Assembly (NCBI RefSeq): GCF_003605385.1 | Contig: NZ_QYTV02000008.1 | Location: 1-64,000, forward strand | DNA length: 64,000 nt | Direction: 5' to 3' | Source: Siminovitchia acidinfaciens | Lineage (GTDB): Bacteria; Bacillota; Bacilli; Bacillales; Bacillaceae_C | Shown: positions 17,375-26,981 of the stretch, in pieces | Layout: every line of letters starts with the position of its first letter | Numbering within the stretch: the stretch's first letter is position 1 | Made by a program: the position numbers and the translations under genes | Notes under the pieces: model-generated | Database searches by the model: none | The model's input: the letters and a program-made list of their open reading frames with translations, nothing else | Told to the model about the DNA's origin: nothing

Positions 17375-17910
17375 TTAGGCAACAGAAAACATGGGGGGTT
17401 GGTCAAATTCCACTAGGTATTCATCAATTTTAATAGAATCATAAATTTCATTTTCTATAAAATATCCAATCTTGTTATCAAAGACGGAATTTTCCTCTGC
17501 TAAAGTCAATCCAGCTTTTTGTAATAAATCACGAGTTTCTTCAATATCTAATCGTAATGCTATTGCAAAGCAAAGAAGTTTTTGTTTTGACGGTTTTATT
17601 TTATTTTTAATAACTTTATTCTTATAGAATCGGTCAATACCAAATTTATCAAGGTCAATAGGGTAATTATTTTTTTTTAAAAAAAAAGGGATTGCACGTA
17701 TTCCCCTAATGTTTGGGCACTTTTTACTCTTTTAACTCTCTGCTCTAGGACTCCAAAAAAATTTTTCTTAGGGGGTGCTTGATTATAAAGTACTGTTGGG
17801 TCATTTGAAAAAATCTGTTTTTCTAGGTTCTTTATAGCTTTAAAAAGTCCATTGGTCTCGATATATATTTTCAGTTCTTCTTTAACCTGCGGATCCATAT
17901 GTTTCTCCAT
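17375..17910 (-). pseudogene. Frameshifted hypothetical gene, broken at a T9A9 run
   Basis: The first part starts at ATG 17910 (GGAGG 7 bases upstream) and runs about 77 residues to a stop at 17677. The stop is created at a run of nine T followed by nine A (coding strand). One added base restores a coding frame of about 100 more residues to 17375, with good protein character: KQKLLCFAIALRLDIEETRD, then LLQKAGLTLAEENSVFDN and YFIENEIYDSIKIDEYL. The second half resembles a conserved C-terminal helical domain of uncharacterised bacterial proteins. Either a recent mutation, a sequencing error, or productive slippage on the homopolymer. Confidence 0.65.
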
Positions 17911-17935
17911 AAATATTCCTCCAAAAAAACTCAAT

Positions 17936-17952
17936 GTGACTTGCCACGTCAC
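17936..17952 (-). promoter_or_regulatory. Possible operator dyad GTGAC-N7-GTCAC
   Basis: An inverted repeat with 5-bp arms lies 26 bases before the start of the frameshifted gene, just upstream of its ribosome binding site. Confidence 0.25.
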
Positions 17953-18103
17953 CTTTTATTTCCATTGACTTTATACAATAGAATCATAGAACAATGAATT
18001 CAAGGAGAAAAATCAGAGTGAGTCCCATCAAATAAATGAAAATTGAACGCTATCTACTTTGTGGAGATTCAGAAAAGGGGTAGGTAAGTCCTACTCCCTT
18101 TTG

Positions 18104-19393
18104 TTAATTGACTTGTTTTAATCTATATACAGCGGCTATATTATCCATTGCATCATATTCGATTTGAAGATTAACTGGCCCAACAATCGAATCCTCATCA
18201 TTACTTTTCAATTGGACAATATGCTGGTTGACTGCCGACATGTTATTATTAATGGTTTTGTAATGATATGATAAATGCTTTTTAATTTCTTCTTTTTTAT
18301 TATTAACTGTTTTATTTCTTCTGAAAATTGCATCAAGAGCAAGGTTTTTATCCTTTAAGATGTTTTCAAATTGGTTGCTGTACTCGGTTAATTGTTTATA
18401 ATAATTTTCAATATCTGCTAATCTATTGATATTGACTTCTGAATTATTTCCTAAATCATTAATAATTTTTAAGCAGACCGACATAACTTCTAAATTACCG
18501 TATCCTAATAATACTTTTTGTTCAAACGAAGATGTAAGCTCTTTAATTTCATTAACAATTTTATCCAAGCCAAACTTTGCCTTTTCCTTGATGAGGGAAG
18601 CATTATTTATTAAAAATGGTAGTTCACGCAAAACAGACTCTATTTCATTGTAGGATGTTGATGAAAAATCTTCGATTTTTATTAAATAAGCCTGTAATTT
18701 TTCATCTTGGTTAAGAATACTTGGTAAGATGGATTTTAAATAACGGATATTCCCTTGTATTTTCCCAAATTTATCATTATTGTATTGGCGAATTAATGTA
18801 TCAATCTTTTGATCAATAACAGTTAATTGCTTATTTATTTTATCTAAATGCTCTTGAGCAGTAATAACAGTCATTACACCTAAAACTGCATTCGATAATT
18901 GAGCAGGGTTCACTTTTTTTATGTCTTTAATTTCTAACCAACCATGCTTATTTATTTTATTTTTATTATCAATAGCAATCGGCCTAAACTGATCCGCAGA
19001 GCCTTTTTTCTTCATTATACTAAGTTCTCCTGATTTTATTTTTTCGAGAACCTCTTCACTAAATTTAACTATTACCTTCTTTTCACTTTTTACAATGTCT
19101 TTGGCACTTGGCGAGATTTTAATTACTTCTCCAATGTGACTTTTTAGATTATCTGTTAAAGTCAAGGGTTCTGGCTGACGGTATAAAGTTAGATCTGCTG
19201 ATTTAAAACTTTCTATCTTCCAAGGAAGTTCAATTTGAAGAATATCTTCATTATCTAATTGTGGAAGAGAATCTCCATTATCTAATTGTTTATCACTTGA
19301 TACTTTGCTTTTGTTATTGAATTTATTAAAAATAAAAAGGGTAATGATTATTGCTACTATGATCGCTGTAATTATTCCAAGTATATTTTCCAT
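18104..19393 (-). CDS. Membrane-anchored coiled-coil protein, unknown
   Basis: A 429-residue protein after GGAGGG. One N-terminal membrane helix (ILGIITAIIVAIIITLFIF, residues 4-22) is followed by a soluble region of about 150 residues with a conserved-looking block (KIKSGELSIMKKKGSADQFR), then about 230 residues of predicted coiled coil or helical bundle rich in Lys, Glu, Asn and Ile. No catalytic motif is visible. It lies between the frameshifted gene and the Gabija-type pair and shares their A/T-rich composition. It could be an accessory or a separate defence component; no function can be assigned. Confidence 0.6.
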   Translation of the reverse strand: MENILGIITAIIVAIIITLFIFNKFNNKSKVSSDKQLDNGDSLPQLDNEDILQIELPWKIESFKSADLTLYRQPEPLTLTDNLKSHIGEVIKISPSAKDIVKSEKKVIVKFSEEVLEKIKSGELSIMKKKGSADQFRPIAIDNKNKINKHGWLEIKDIKKVNPAQLSNAVLGVMTVITAQEHLDKINKQLTVIDQKIDTLIRQYNNDKFGKIQGNIRYLKSILPSILNQDEKLQAYLIKIEDFSSTSYNEIESVLRELPFLINNASLIKEKAKFGLDKIVNEIKELTSSFEQKVLLGYGNLEVMSVCLKIINDLGNNSEVNINRLADIENYYKQLTEYSNQFENILKDKNLALDAIFRRNKTVNNKKEEIKKHLSYHYKTINNNMSAVNQHIVQLKSNDEDSIVGPVNLQIEYDAMDNIAAVYRLKQVN

Positions 19394-20118
19394 TTATATT
19401 TCCCTCCAACGTTAGATTAGTATTTAATATATATTGATACATATCGAGATTAATAATACCGTTGTAACGCATTTACCTCGATTGTTTCAGTAACTGTTCA
19501 TGGAATAACCCCCGAACGAATTCCAGTTGTAGCCGTATTATATCATTAGTTTTTTAAACTTTCCTTCAATTATTCGGGTTCAAATAGCGTTTGGGTTCAG
19601 GTCGGTCTCAAATCCTTTTCAGTTGTATCCTTTCCAGTTTCAGAAAGTTCTCCGTCATCTACTCCGTATTCATACGAAAAGGAACGTAATTTTTTTATAA
19701 CGGAAAATTGGATGGGTAGGGGAAGTAAGTGAGCCCTTTGGAAAGAAGGGGTTGAGAGGAGCGGGAGGAGGAGAGGGGAGTAGTAAACGGATAAGGGACA
19801 GGAATAAAGGTTTGAAAGGGATTTTAGTATAATAAATAGCGAAATGGTATAGGAAGATAAGTTAGGATGTGAATAAGAATGCTTTCAAAAATCTTTTTGG
19901 GGAGCTTTAGTTGATAATCCCAATGCCTGTGAAGGAACTGAAAGAAGCTAACACTACGATAATTTTGTATTGGTAGAAAGGGAGATTGCTCAATTCCAGA
20001 GTAATCTCTTTTTAAGTTTTTGCTCATTGATTTAAAGTATACAAAATTTCAACTTCCTTTATGTTACGATATTATTAGGTGACTATTATCAGATAATGCT
20101 GAAAAAGGGGGATTTATA
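19394..20118. other. Gene-free stretch before the Gabija-type operon
   Basis: About 725 bases without a supportable gene. It contains a purine-rich tract (19720-19790), an orphan terminator-like hairpin GAGATTGCTC...GAGTAATCTC plus TTTTT at about 19981-20017, and a short dyad ATTATC-A-GATAAT at 20085-20097 that sits just before the ribosome binding site of the next gene and could be an operator. Confidence 0.45.
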
Positions 20119-22089
20119 ATGTTTATATCAAGATTGAATATTAATAACTTTAGATGTTTTGATGAAATCGAGATTGAATTTAATGAAGGAATGAACGTAT
20201 TAATCGGTTCTAATAATGCTGGGAAAACTACAGTTATCAAAGCGTTAGAACTTATATTTAACCGTACAAAGTCTAAGACCCTAACTATAGATGATTTCAA
20301 TAAGAATGTGGATATCTCCATACCTCCTGAGATTACCATTACTGCCACATTGCAATCTTCTCAAAATGACACAAAAGATGATAAAGCTATTGTAGCTAGT
20401 TGGCTCACGAAATTAATTACGCCATGGGAAGCAACTCTTACATATAGATTTTATCTTCCTGAACAAGAACATAAAGCATATCAAGAACAATTTGAAAAAA
20501 TAACAAATAAAAAAGACCAGTGGGCTTTTTTAGAATCAACTTTAAAACGGTATGTGTCAAGGATTTACGGAGGTGATATTCGAAACAGACTCAGGGCAGA
20601 GGGAGAATATTTAGAAAAGATACACTGTGAGACTTTAGATGCCCTACGTGATGTTGAAAGTAAAATGTTTACGGGAAGAAACACGTTACTCAAACAGCTA
20701 CTTCTACATTTTAAAGATAGCGGTCTTGAAAATAATCAAAATGAAACTACAAATGATGATGAACAACAATCACAAGAGGATTTATTTACGTACCACTCAG
20801 GAAAGTTAGTTGATAACTTAATTTCAAAAATAAATCAAGAAGAAGTCTTAGACTTTGCTGAAAAAACTGGAGCATCTATAGGAGGGACTCCTGCTTTAGA
20901 AGGTTCATTAAACGAAAGTGATGTATTGTCAGCTTTACGTCTAATTATTAAGGATCACACAGGTATAGAAATACCAATTATAAATAATGGTATGGGTTAC
21001 AATAACTTAATCTATATCTCCTTAATTCTTTCGAAGTTTAAAATGATTACCTCAATAGATTACGGTGAAAATGCGAAGACTTTTCCAATTCTATTAGTTG
21101 AGGAACCAGAGGCCCATTTACACCCTGCCTTACAATATAATTTCTTAAAGTTTCTAAATGAAGAAATTAAAAATCAAACTTTCAGTAGACAAATTTTTAT
21201 TAATACTCACTCTACACAAATTACTTCTGCTGTTGGTTTAGATCCAATAATATGTTTAGAAAAAAATAGTAGTGGAAAAGTTTCTGCTAAGTATCCAAGC
21301 AAAGTTTTCTCTGATAGTAAAGAAGATCAAAATTCTAAAAAATACGTTGAACGGTTTCTGGATGCTACTAAATCTGCCATGTTATTTTCAAACTCTGTTC
21401 TATTAGTAGAAGGAATGGCCGAACTTGTACTATTGCCTGTGTTAGCAGAAAAAGAAGGTTATGATTTAGACAAACACCATGTTTCACTTGTGAGGGTTGA
21501 TGCACTTACGTTTAAGCATTTTATAAAGTTATATGGTGCAGGTACCAAACCTGAGAGATTACATTTTGCTTTGGAAAAAAGAGTAGGCTGTATTATTGAC
21601 ACTGATCCAAGGAAAATTGAAAGAAAAAAAGATGAAGTAGAACAAAAAAGAAGGAGCTGGAAAGGGTGCTGGCCTTTTGAAATAAATAGTGATCCCCAAA
21701 ACTATGAATACAATAGTAAATCTGGTGCATTACTAAATTTGATAGAACAGCAGGAAAGCAGTACAAATGTTAATATTTTTTATTGCGAAGAAAATGGTAA
21801 AACATTTGAGTATGATTTAGCCTGGGAAAATTACCAATCTGATTTGCTGTTTGATGAATCAGTAGAAATTATTGAAATTCCAGAAATAATTCAAAGTGGA
21901 TGGGAGAGTGAAAAGAAAGAGCGTGCTAAGATGGCTTCAAGTTTCCTTATGTATGCGGAAAAATGTAAAGGAGAAGTTGCTTTTAATTTAGCTACTAAGT
22001 TAGAAGATGAAGAAGCACGTTTAATTTTGCCTGCTCACATAACAAACGCACTGATTTGGGTATGTCATAAAAATAATGAAGGGAATTGA
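20119..22089 (+). CDS. gajA: OLD-family ATP-dependent endonuclease, Gabija GajA type
   Basis: A 656-residue protein after AAAAAGGGGGA. The N-terminal ABC-type ATPase has Walker A (GSNNAGKTTVIKALE, residues about 31-45) and Walker B (LLVEEPEAHLHPALQ, near 320). The C-terminal TOPRIM nuclease shows LLVEGMAELVLLPVLAE (near 430) and the acidic IIDTDPRK block. This is the class 2 OLD arrangement: GajA forms a complex with GajB, nicks phage DNA and is held back by cellular nucleotides. It is longer than the B. cereus VD045 GajA as I remember it, with extra Glu/Asn/Gln-rich sequence between ATPase halves. The partner helicase follows at once. Confidence 0.88.
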   Translation: MFISRLNINNFRCFDEIEIEFNEGMNVLIGSNNAGKTTVIKALELIFNRTKSKTLTIDDFNKNVDISIPPEITITATLQSSQNDTKDDKAIVASWLTKLITPWEATLTYRFYLPEQEHKAYQEQFEKITNKKDQWAFLESTLKRYVSRIYGGDIRNRLRAEGEYLEKIHCETLDALRDVESKMFTGRNTLLKQLLLHFKDSGLENNQNETTNDDEQQSQEDLFTYHSGKLVDNLISKINQEEVLDFAEKTGASIGGTPALEGSLNESDVLSALRLIIKDHTGIEIPIINNGMGYNNLIYISLILSKFKMITSIDYGENAKTFPILLVEEPEAHLHPALQYNFLKFLNEEIKNQTFSRQIFINTHSTQITSAVGLDPIICLEKNSSGKVSAKYPSKVFSDSKEDQNSKKYVERFLDATKSAMLFSNSVLLVEGMAELVLLPVLAEKEGYDLDKHHVSLVRVDALTFKHFIKLYGAGTKPERLHFALEKRVGCIIDTDPRKIERKKDEVEQKRRSWKGCWPFEINSDPQNYEYNSKSGALLNLIEQQESSTNVNIFYCEENGKTFEYDLAWENYQSDLLFDESVEIIEIPEIIQSGWESEKKERAKMASSFLMYAEKCKGEVAFNLATKLEDEEARLILPAHITNALIWVCHKNNEGN

Positions 22090-22093
22090 ATTA

Positions 22094-23878
22094 ATGGTGA
22101 AACCAAGAATAACTATTACTTCAGATGATAGATTAGAAGATATTGATAGTCCTTTCAAAGTAATTGCAGGGCCTGGTGCGGGGAAAACACATTGGCTTGT
22201 TGAGCATATTAAAAATGTACTTCTTAATTCTACTAAACTTTCTAATATATCTAAGATTTCCTGTATTACATATACTACTGTAGGTGCGGAAGAAGTTCTA
22301 AATAGACTAAAGGATAATCAGGACAAGGTTGATGTGTCTACTATTCATAGTTTTTTATACTCTAATATCGTTAAGCCATATATCCATCTTTTAAAAGATG
22401 AGTCAGGAAGAAAGTTGGTCAATATTTATGAAATGGATGGACACATTGAAAATGTAGCTACTAAAGGAAAGATTTATAAATGGCAAAGGGAAGTTAATAA
22501 TGCAGGTTTTATAAGGGACCAAAAAAAGATAAAAAGGTGTTTGGAAAATATTGATTGGGTTCTTGATAATGGTACATTTATATTAAAACCACGAAATGAA
22601 TATTTGAGAAGAATAGGAAGATATAGCATAAGATTAGAGGATTTACATATCTATAAAAAAATCTCTTGGGATGATGGGATTATTCATCATGAAGATGTTC
22701 TTTATTTTTCCTATAGGATATTAAAAGAGTTTCCAATCATTCTTGAACACTTAAGTGCTAAGTATCCGTACATGTTCTTAGATGAATTTCAGGATACCAA
22801 CCCAATTCAGTCTGAAATAATTAAATGGTTAGGAGATACTGGAACAATAGTAGGTGTTATTGGCGATCCAGCCCAATCAATATACAGTTTCCAAGGGGCT
22901 TCAAGATCTGATTTCATAAACTTCTTTTTACCAAATCTCAATGAATATGTAATTGGGAATAATAGGAGAAGTGGGGAGAGGATTGTAGAAATCTTAAATC
23001 ATTTAAGACAAGGTGATACAATAGCCCAGCGTTCAACTCATAATCAAAGCAATAATCCCATCTATTATTTTGAGTGTGAAAATGAAATAGCTCAAACGCT
23101 TTCGGATTTCCATAATTTAAGACGAGAGTTAGGAATGGGGCATGATTATTGTATTTTAACTCGTAATAATGATTCTGTAAAAAGACTTCAAAATATAGAA
23201 GTTACAGATGTCTGGACAAGTTTAAACGAGGCTGACTCGGACAGAGAAAGATTATTGAAATCGCTTATTACCGCTTATAAGTTAGTGGAAGATGGTAGGA
23301 ATGAACTCGCTGTAAAAGAAGTGATACGTTCTCTAAAGACAGATAAAAACAATATATTAAAATCCCCATTCCAAGGAAGTCAATTTATTGATTCATTATC
23401 GAAAAGAAGTCTTGCTGTTGATTTGGTTGAATTCTTAATGAGTGAAATTAAACAATCATTTAATTTCACATTGTTAGTATTCTATCAAATACTTTATGAA
23501 TTTCTGAAAGCAAAGGGATATAATTTAATAAAAATAACAAGAGGTAATATTAAAACACTATCTGAACAAATATCGATTCAGGAGTTAATTGAAAATCTTA
23601 TTCTACCCGAAGAAAAATCTACAGATATAAGAACTATTCATAAAGCAAAAGGTGCAGAGTTTGAATCCGTACTCTTATATCTAGATGACGTTGAAGAGAT
23701 AGAAAACATTATTCATCCAGAAATAAATTCAGAAAATGATGATACAAGAATTTATTATGTGGCTTTGAGTAGGGCAAGAGATTTACTATGCCTTGCTGGC
23801 CCTCCATTAACTAAGGTAAATAAAGAAAAAATTTCTGAGTTTAATATAATTGTTAAGAAGAAGTCTCACAATAATTAA
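22094..23878 (+). CDS. gajB: UvrD-like helicase, Gabija GajB type
   Basis: About 594 residues. I chose ATG 22094, 4 bases after the gajA stop, because GAAGGG precedes it; the in-frame ATG at 22076 lacks a site. Superfamily 1 motifs are all present: motif I VIAGPGAGKTHWLVEH, motif II FLDEFQDTNP, motif III GDPAQSIYSFQGA, motif V TIHKAKGAEFESV and motif VI YYVALSRARDLL. GajB works with GajA in the Gabija anti-phage system, sensing or unwinding damaged DNA ends. Tight spacing supports one operon. Confidence 0.88.
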   Translation: MVKPRITITSDDRLEDIDSPFKVIAGPGAGKTHWLVEHIKNVLLNSTKLSNISKISCITYTTVGAEEVLNRLKDNQDKVDVSTIHSFLYSNIVKPYIHLLKDESGRKLVNIYEMDGHIENVATKGKIYKWQREVNNAGFIRDQKKIKRCLENIDWVLDNGTFILKPRNEYLRRIGRYSIRLEDLHIYKKISWDDGIIHHEDVLYFSYRILKEFPIILEHLSAKYPYMFLDEFQDTNPIQSEIIKWLGDTGTIVGVIGDPAQSIYSFQGASRSDFINFFLPNLNEYVIGNNRRSGERIVEILNHLRQGDTIAQRSTHNQSNNPIYYFECENEIAQTLSDFHNLRRELGMGHDYCILTRNNDSVKRLQNIEVTDVWTSLNEADSDRERLLKSLITAYKLVEDGRNELAVKEVIRSLKTDKNNILKSPFQGSQFIDSLSKRSLAVDLVEFLMSEIKQSFNFTLLVFYQILYEFLKAKGYNLIKITRGNIKTLSEQISIQELIENLILPEEKSTDIRTIHKAKGAEFESVLLYLDDVEEIENIIHPEINSENDDTRIYYVALSRARDLLCLAGPPLTKVNKEKISEFNIIVKKKSHNN

Positions 23879-23989
23879 ACTAAAGAAGCAAAAATGGAAT
23901 TGGAAAGCTTTTGAATAATAATATCACAGTTTTAAACATACATTATAAACTGCATTAGGATTAATTATATTTGATTCCTGTTAATTAGC

Positions 23990-24018
23990 TTTACATAGTG
24001 ATCTTAAACGTTTATATA
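23990..24018 (+). promoter_or_regulatory. Sigma-A type promoter for the 90-residue gene
   Basis: TTTACA and TATATA are separated by exactly 17 bases and lie 28 bases before the ATG, so this gene need not depend on the gajAB promoter. Confidence 0.5.
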
Positions 24019-24045
24019 TACGATTTAAAATGAGGAGATGATTAT

Positions 24046-24318
24046 ATGACTGAAACGACTTACAAACCGATTGTTGAATCAGAGTTTAAAGTTTCTGGGA
24101 TATACTCAATATGCATTGACAGGTGTATAAAAATTGAAGACGGAGAAGAAAAAGGCGAGCAAGTAGTAATGAGGTATAAAAAGAACGGTCACAGGATTCC
24201 AAGGCAACCTGCATTTGATGAACTGAGTATTACTAAGGCAATAATTGAAGCCTTTAAACAAGGAGTGTTCTCTAAAGAATCGTTAGATTTGTTGAAGAAG
24301 GAAATTAGAGAAATATAG
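24046..24318 (+). CDS. Small hypothetical protein downstream of gajAB
   Basis: A 90-residue soluble protein after AGGAGATG, starting MTETTYKPIVESEFKVSGIY. It has a Cys pair (ICIDRC), a basic central stretch (RYKKNGHRIPRQP) and a helical C terminus. No family recognised. It has its own promoter, 167 bases after gajB. The same frame continues open for 64 codons after two stops, which suggests the gene was once longer or fused. Confidence 0.55.
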   Translation: MTETTYKPIVESEFKVSGIYSICIDRCIKIEDGEEKGEQVVMRYKKNGHRIPRQPAFDELSITKAIIEAFKQGVFSKESLDLLKKEIREI

Positions 24319-24321
24319 TAA

Positions 24322-24513
24322 CAGAGGTTAGTATTTTTATACATAACTATTGAGATAATAGCTGTAGCAGTAAAAGGTAGAGACAATACGGTTTCAGAAG
24401 TAATTCCTATAGGTGACCTATTCGAATCATTTCAAAATAACGAAATGACTAAAATAATGAATCATAATATTACTGAAATAGTAAAAGATGTGAACCCTAC
24501 TACATCGACTTGA
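24322..24513 (+). pseudogene. Possible coding remnant without start
   Basis: The stretch after the previous gene's double stop is open to a TGA at 24511-24513 and looks protein-like (IEIIAVAVKGRDNTVSEVIP, then a short hydrophilic helix region), but has no ATG, GTG or TTG near its beginning and no ribosome binding site. It is in the same frame as the upstream gene. Confidence 0.35.
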
Positions 24514-24552
24514 AAATAAATTTTCAATACTCTTTTACTTTTTCTACTATGT

Positions 24553-24845
24553 CTCCCTAAAATAAACATATCTCAATCCGACCCCAAATTTCGTGATAAT
24601 AAACATCTCCGAAACCGGGGTCTTTTTCTGTCTGAACCCTTGTCTTTCCTGGTCTTTCTCTTCTTTCCCATGGTCAACATTTTGAGAAATCTTAATTATA
24701 AAACCGATAAAATGCGAAAAAATAAGCGAAAAACAGGTGGAAAAGGCGTCAATTTCGAATCGAAAAACCTCCATTTTGGGGGTTCGGTAGGAAAACATTA
24801 TTTTAACGGCAACGAAGGAATGCGGGTTAGGAGAGGGGTTTTTGA
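24553..24845. repeat. Dispersed ~300-base noncoding repeat, copy B
   Basis: Same order of parts as the copy at 15376: AAAATAAACATATCTC, a stem GACCCC/GGGGTC around a second AATAAACATCTCCGA unit followed by TTTTTCTGTCTGAACC, then AAACAGGTGGAAAA, hairpin CCTCC-ATTTT-GGGGG, and AACGGCAACGAAGGAATGCGG. Short reading frames inside it on both strands are not supported as genes. Confidence 0.85.
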
Positions 24846-24873
24846 GAAGAGTAAAATATTAATGCACAGAAAG

Positions 24874-24915
24874 TAGGCAACTAACCCATTGGGGGTTGCC
24901 TATTTACTTTTTTGA
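24874..24915 (+). terminator. Intrinsic terminator, orphan
   Basis: TAGGCAAC/GTTGCCTA 8-bp stem followed by TTTACTTTTTTG, with no intact gene directly upstream; the nearest upstream features are repeat copy B and the coding remnant. Confidence 0.6.
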
Positions 24916-25012
24916 TAACCGATTTACGATGAGGTAGTATTAGATTAATCAATTGTTCAGTATCTTTGTTGGGACAGAGGATTGACACTATTTTCTTTGA
25001 TGGAGGTCTATT

Positions 25013-25510
25013 GTGGATAATAACGATATATTAATTCGATTGAGATATGCGCTGGAAATTAAAAATAAAGAAATGGCAGAGATCTTTAAACTTGGGGGAG
25101 TGGATGTAACAGTGCCAGAAGTAATAAAGATTCTCACCAAATCAGACGAGTATGATGCGAAAAGTGACGAGCAAATAAAATGTAGTAACAGTATGTTAGA
25201 TTCATTTTTAAATGGTTTTATTATTTATAAAAGAGGAAAACAAGAGCCCAAACTAGGTCAGTCTGATACGCCAGATCAGTCTATAAAGAAAAATGAAAAT
25301 GTTAATAATCTCCTGTTAAAGAAGGTGAAAATTGCATTAGCATTAACGACTGAGGATATGCTGGTTATATTCGAAAATGCAGGAATCACGGTAACCAAAG
25401 GGGAGCTGGGCGCATTATTAAGAAAAGAAGGACATAAGAACTATAAAGAGTGCGGAGATAAATATGCCAGGAATTTCTTAAAAGGATTGGCGATGAAATA
25501 CAGGGGATAA
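25013..25510 (+). CDS. DUF1456 family protein (YehS-like)
   Basis: A 165-residue protein starting at GTG with GGAGG 6 bases upstream. Two similar halves each begin with an RLRYALEI or KVKIALAL type helix, then MxxIFxxxG and VT..E, and a short KY.RNFLKGL ending; this internal duplication is typical of the DUF1456/YehS family. Function is not known. The family is widespread, so this gene is not specific to the island. Confidence 0.75.
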   Translation: MDNNDILIRLRYALEIKNKEMAEIFKLGGVDVTVPEVIKILTKSDEYDAKSDEQIKCSNSMLDSFLNGFIIYKRGKQEPKLGQSDTPDQSIKKNENVNNLLLKKVKIALALTTEDMLVIFENAGITVTKGELGALLRKEGHKNYKECGDKYARNFLKGLAMKYRG

Positions 25511-25681
25511 GCCTTAATATAGGTAATGAAATGATACATAACTACTTAGGTGAGACATTACGTTTAGAAATCAAGTAGTACACGATTTTCTTTGCACTTT
25601 TTATTTGTTAATATTAAGATGTTAATGATTAAAATTTACTATTGTTTGATAAAAAGTGCTTTAGCACGGTATAGGTGCAGT

Positions 25682-25712
25682 AAAAGCAGGGAGAACCTTG
25701 CTTTTTATTTTT
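25682..25712 (+). terminator. Terminator-like hairpin before dus
   Basis: AAAAGCAGG-GAGAA-CCTTGCTTTT stem (one G-U pair) followed by TATTTTT. A second small palindrome GTGCT-TT-AGCAC lies just upstream near 25656. Confidence 0.5.
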
Positions 25713-25758
25713 GGGGACAAGGGCTTGCCCAGGTGTCCAATAATGAGAGGATTTGAAT

Positions 25759-26742
25759 ATGAAAGATAATTTTTGGCGTGATTTACCAAGGCCGTTTTTT
25801 ATACTGGCACCAATGGAAGATGTGACGGATGTTGTTTTCCGCCATGTAGTGAGTGAAGCAGCCAGACCAGATGTGTTTTTTACAGAGTTTACAAACACAG
25901 AGAGTTATTGTCACCCACAGGGGACTCAGAGTGTGCGTGGGCGTCTGACATTTACAGAAGATGAACAACCAATTGTGGCCCATATATGGGGGGATAAGCC
26001 TGAATACTTTCGTGAAATGAGTATAGGTATGGCGAAACTAGGCTTTCGAGGTATAGATATCAATATGGGCTGTCCTGTACCTAATGTGGCACAGAATGGG
26101 AAGGGAGCCGGCCTTATCCGTCGTCCAGAAGTTGCGGCAGATTTAATACAAGCAGCAAAAGCAGGAGGCTTACCCGTAAGTGTAAAGACAAGGCTTGGCT
26201 ACACGGATGTAGACGAATGGCAGGATTGGCTGACACACATATTGAAACAAGACATTGTCAATCTGTCCATTCATCTTCGTACAATGAAGGAAATGAGCAA
26301 AGTAGATGCTCATTGGGAGCTAATCCCGGAGATTAAAAAACTTCGTGATCATGTGGCACCAGGTACACTTTTGACGATCAATGGGGATATCCCTGACCGT
26401 CAAACTGGCTTGAAGCTCGTTGAACAATATGGTGTTGATGGGGTTATGATTGGGCGTGGTATTTTTAAAAATCCATTTGCCTTTGAAAAAGAGCCGAAAG
26501 ATCCTAGCAGTAAAGAATTGCTTAATCTATTAAGATTGCATATGGATCTCCATGATAAATATTCAACCTTAGGGCTACGTCCATTCAAGGCTCTTCATCG
26601 GTTTTTTAAGATATATGTCAAAGGATTTCGAGGGGCGAGTGAATTAAGAAATCAATTAATGAGCACTGAGTCAACAGACGAAGTGCGTGCGATGCTCGAT
26701 AATTTTGGATCAAAGAATCTTGATGCAATGGGGAAACAGTAG
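25759..26742 (+). CDS. tRNA-dihydrouridine synthase
   Basis: About 327 residues starting at ATG 25759 after GAGAGGA. FMN-binding TIM barrel with the Dus hallmarks [13 protein letters not shown], the catalytic Cys in [29 protein letters not shown] and [14 protein letters not shown]. It reduces uridine in the D-loop of tRNA using NADPH. It is a single-gene unit, followed by a GC-rich hairpin. Bacillus usually carries DusB; this looks like an additional DusC/Dus-type copy. Confidence 0.88.
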   Translation: MKDNFWRDLPRPFFILAPMEDVTDVVFRHVVSEAARPDVFFTEFTNTESYCHPQGTQSVRGRLTFTEDEQPIVAHIWGDKPEYFREMSIGMAKLGFRGIDINMGCPVPNVAQNGKGAGLIRRPEVAADLIQAAKAGGLPVSVKTRLGYTDVDEWQDWLTHILKQDIVNLSIHLRTMKEMSKVDAHWELIPEIKKLRDHVAPGTLLTINGDIPDRQTGLKLVEQYGVDGVMIGRGIFKNPFAFEKEPKDPSSKELLNLLRLHMDLHDKYSTLGLRPFKALHRFFKIYVKGFRGASELRNQLMSTESTDEVRAMLDNFGSKNLDAMGKQ

Positions 26743-26750
26743 AATGATGT

Positions 26751-26779
26751 GCCCCCCCTGTATAAAATCGGGGGGCTTT
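26751..26779 (+). terminator. Hairpin after dus
   Basis: GCCCCCC and GGGGGGC form a 7-bp GC stem 8 bases after the stop; the T tail is short (TTTGG). Confidence 0.55.
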
Positions 26780-26981
26780 GGTCCATTTCTTATGGTCCCA
26801 AACTGATTCATTCGGTGGTTTCCTTGGTTGCTTATTTAAGAGGATCAGGCCTTCCTCAGCTAACAGCCCACAATGCTCTTCTTTTACTGGAATGCCGATC
26901 TACGATGGTTTTATTATTATACCTTTTAATTTCATTTGTTTTTCTTCCCATTTGCTTTTATTTCTACTATGTAACCAAAAA

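Noticed and set aside
24547-24876. ORFs of 78 and 83 residues on both strands
   Set aside because: Both lie inside repeat copy B; the corresponding frames are not kept in copies A and C.
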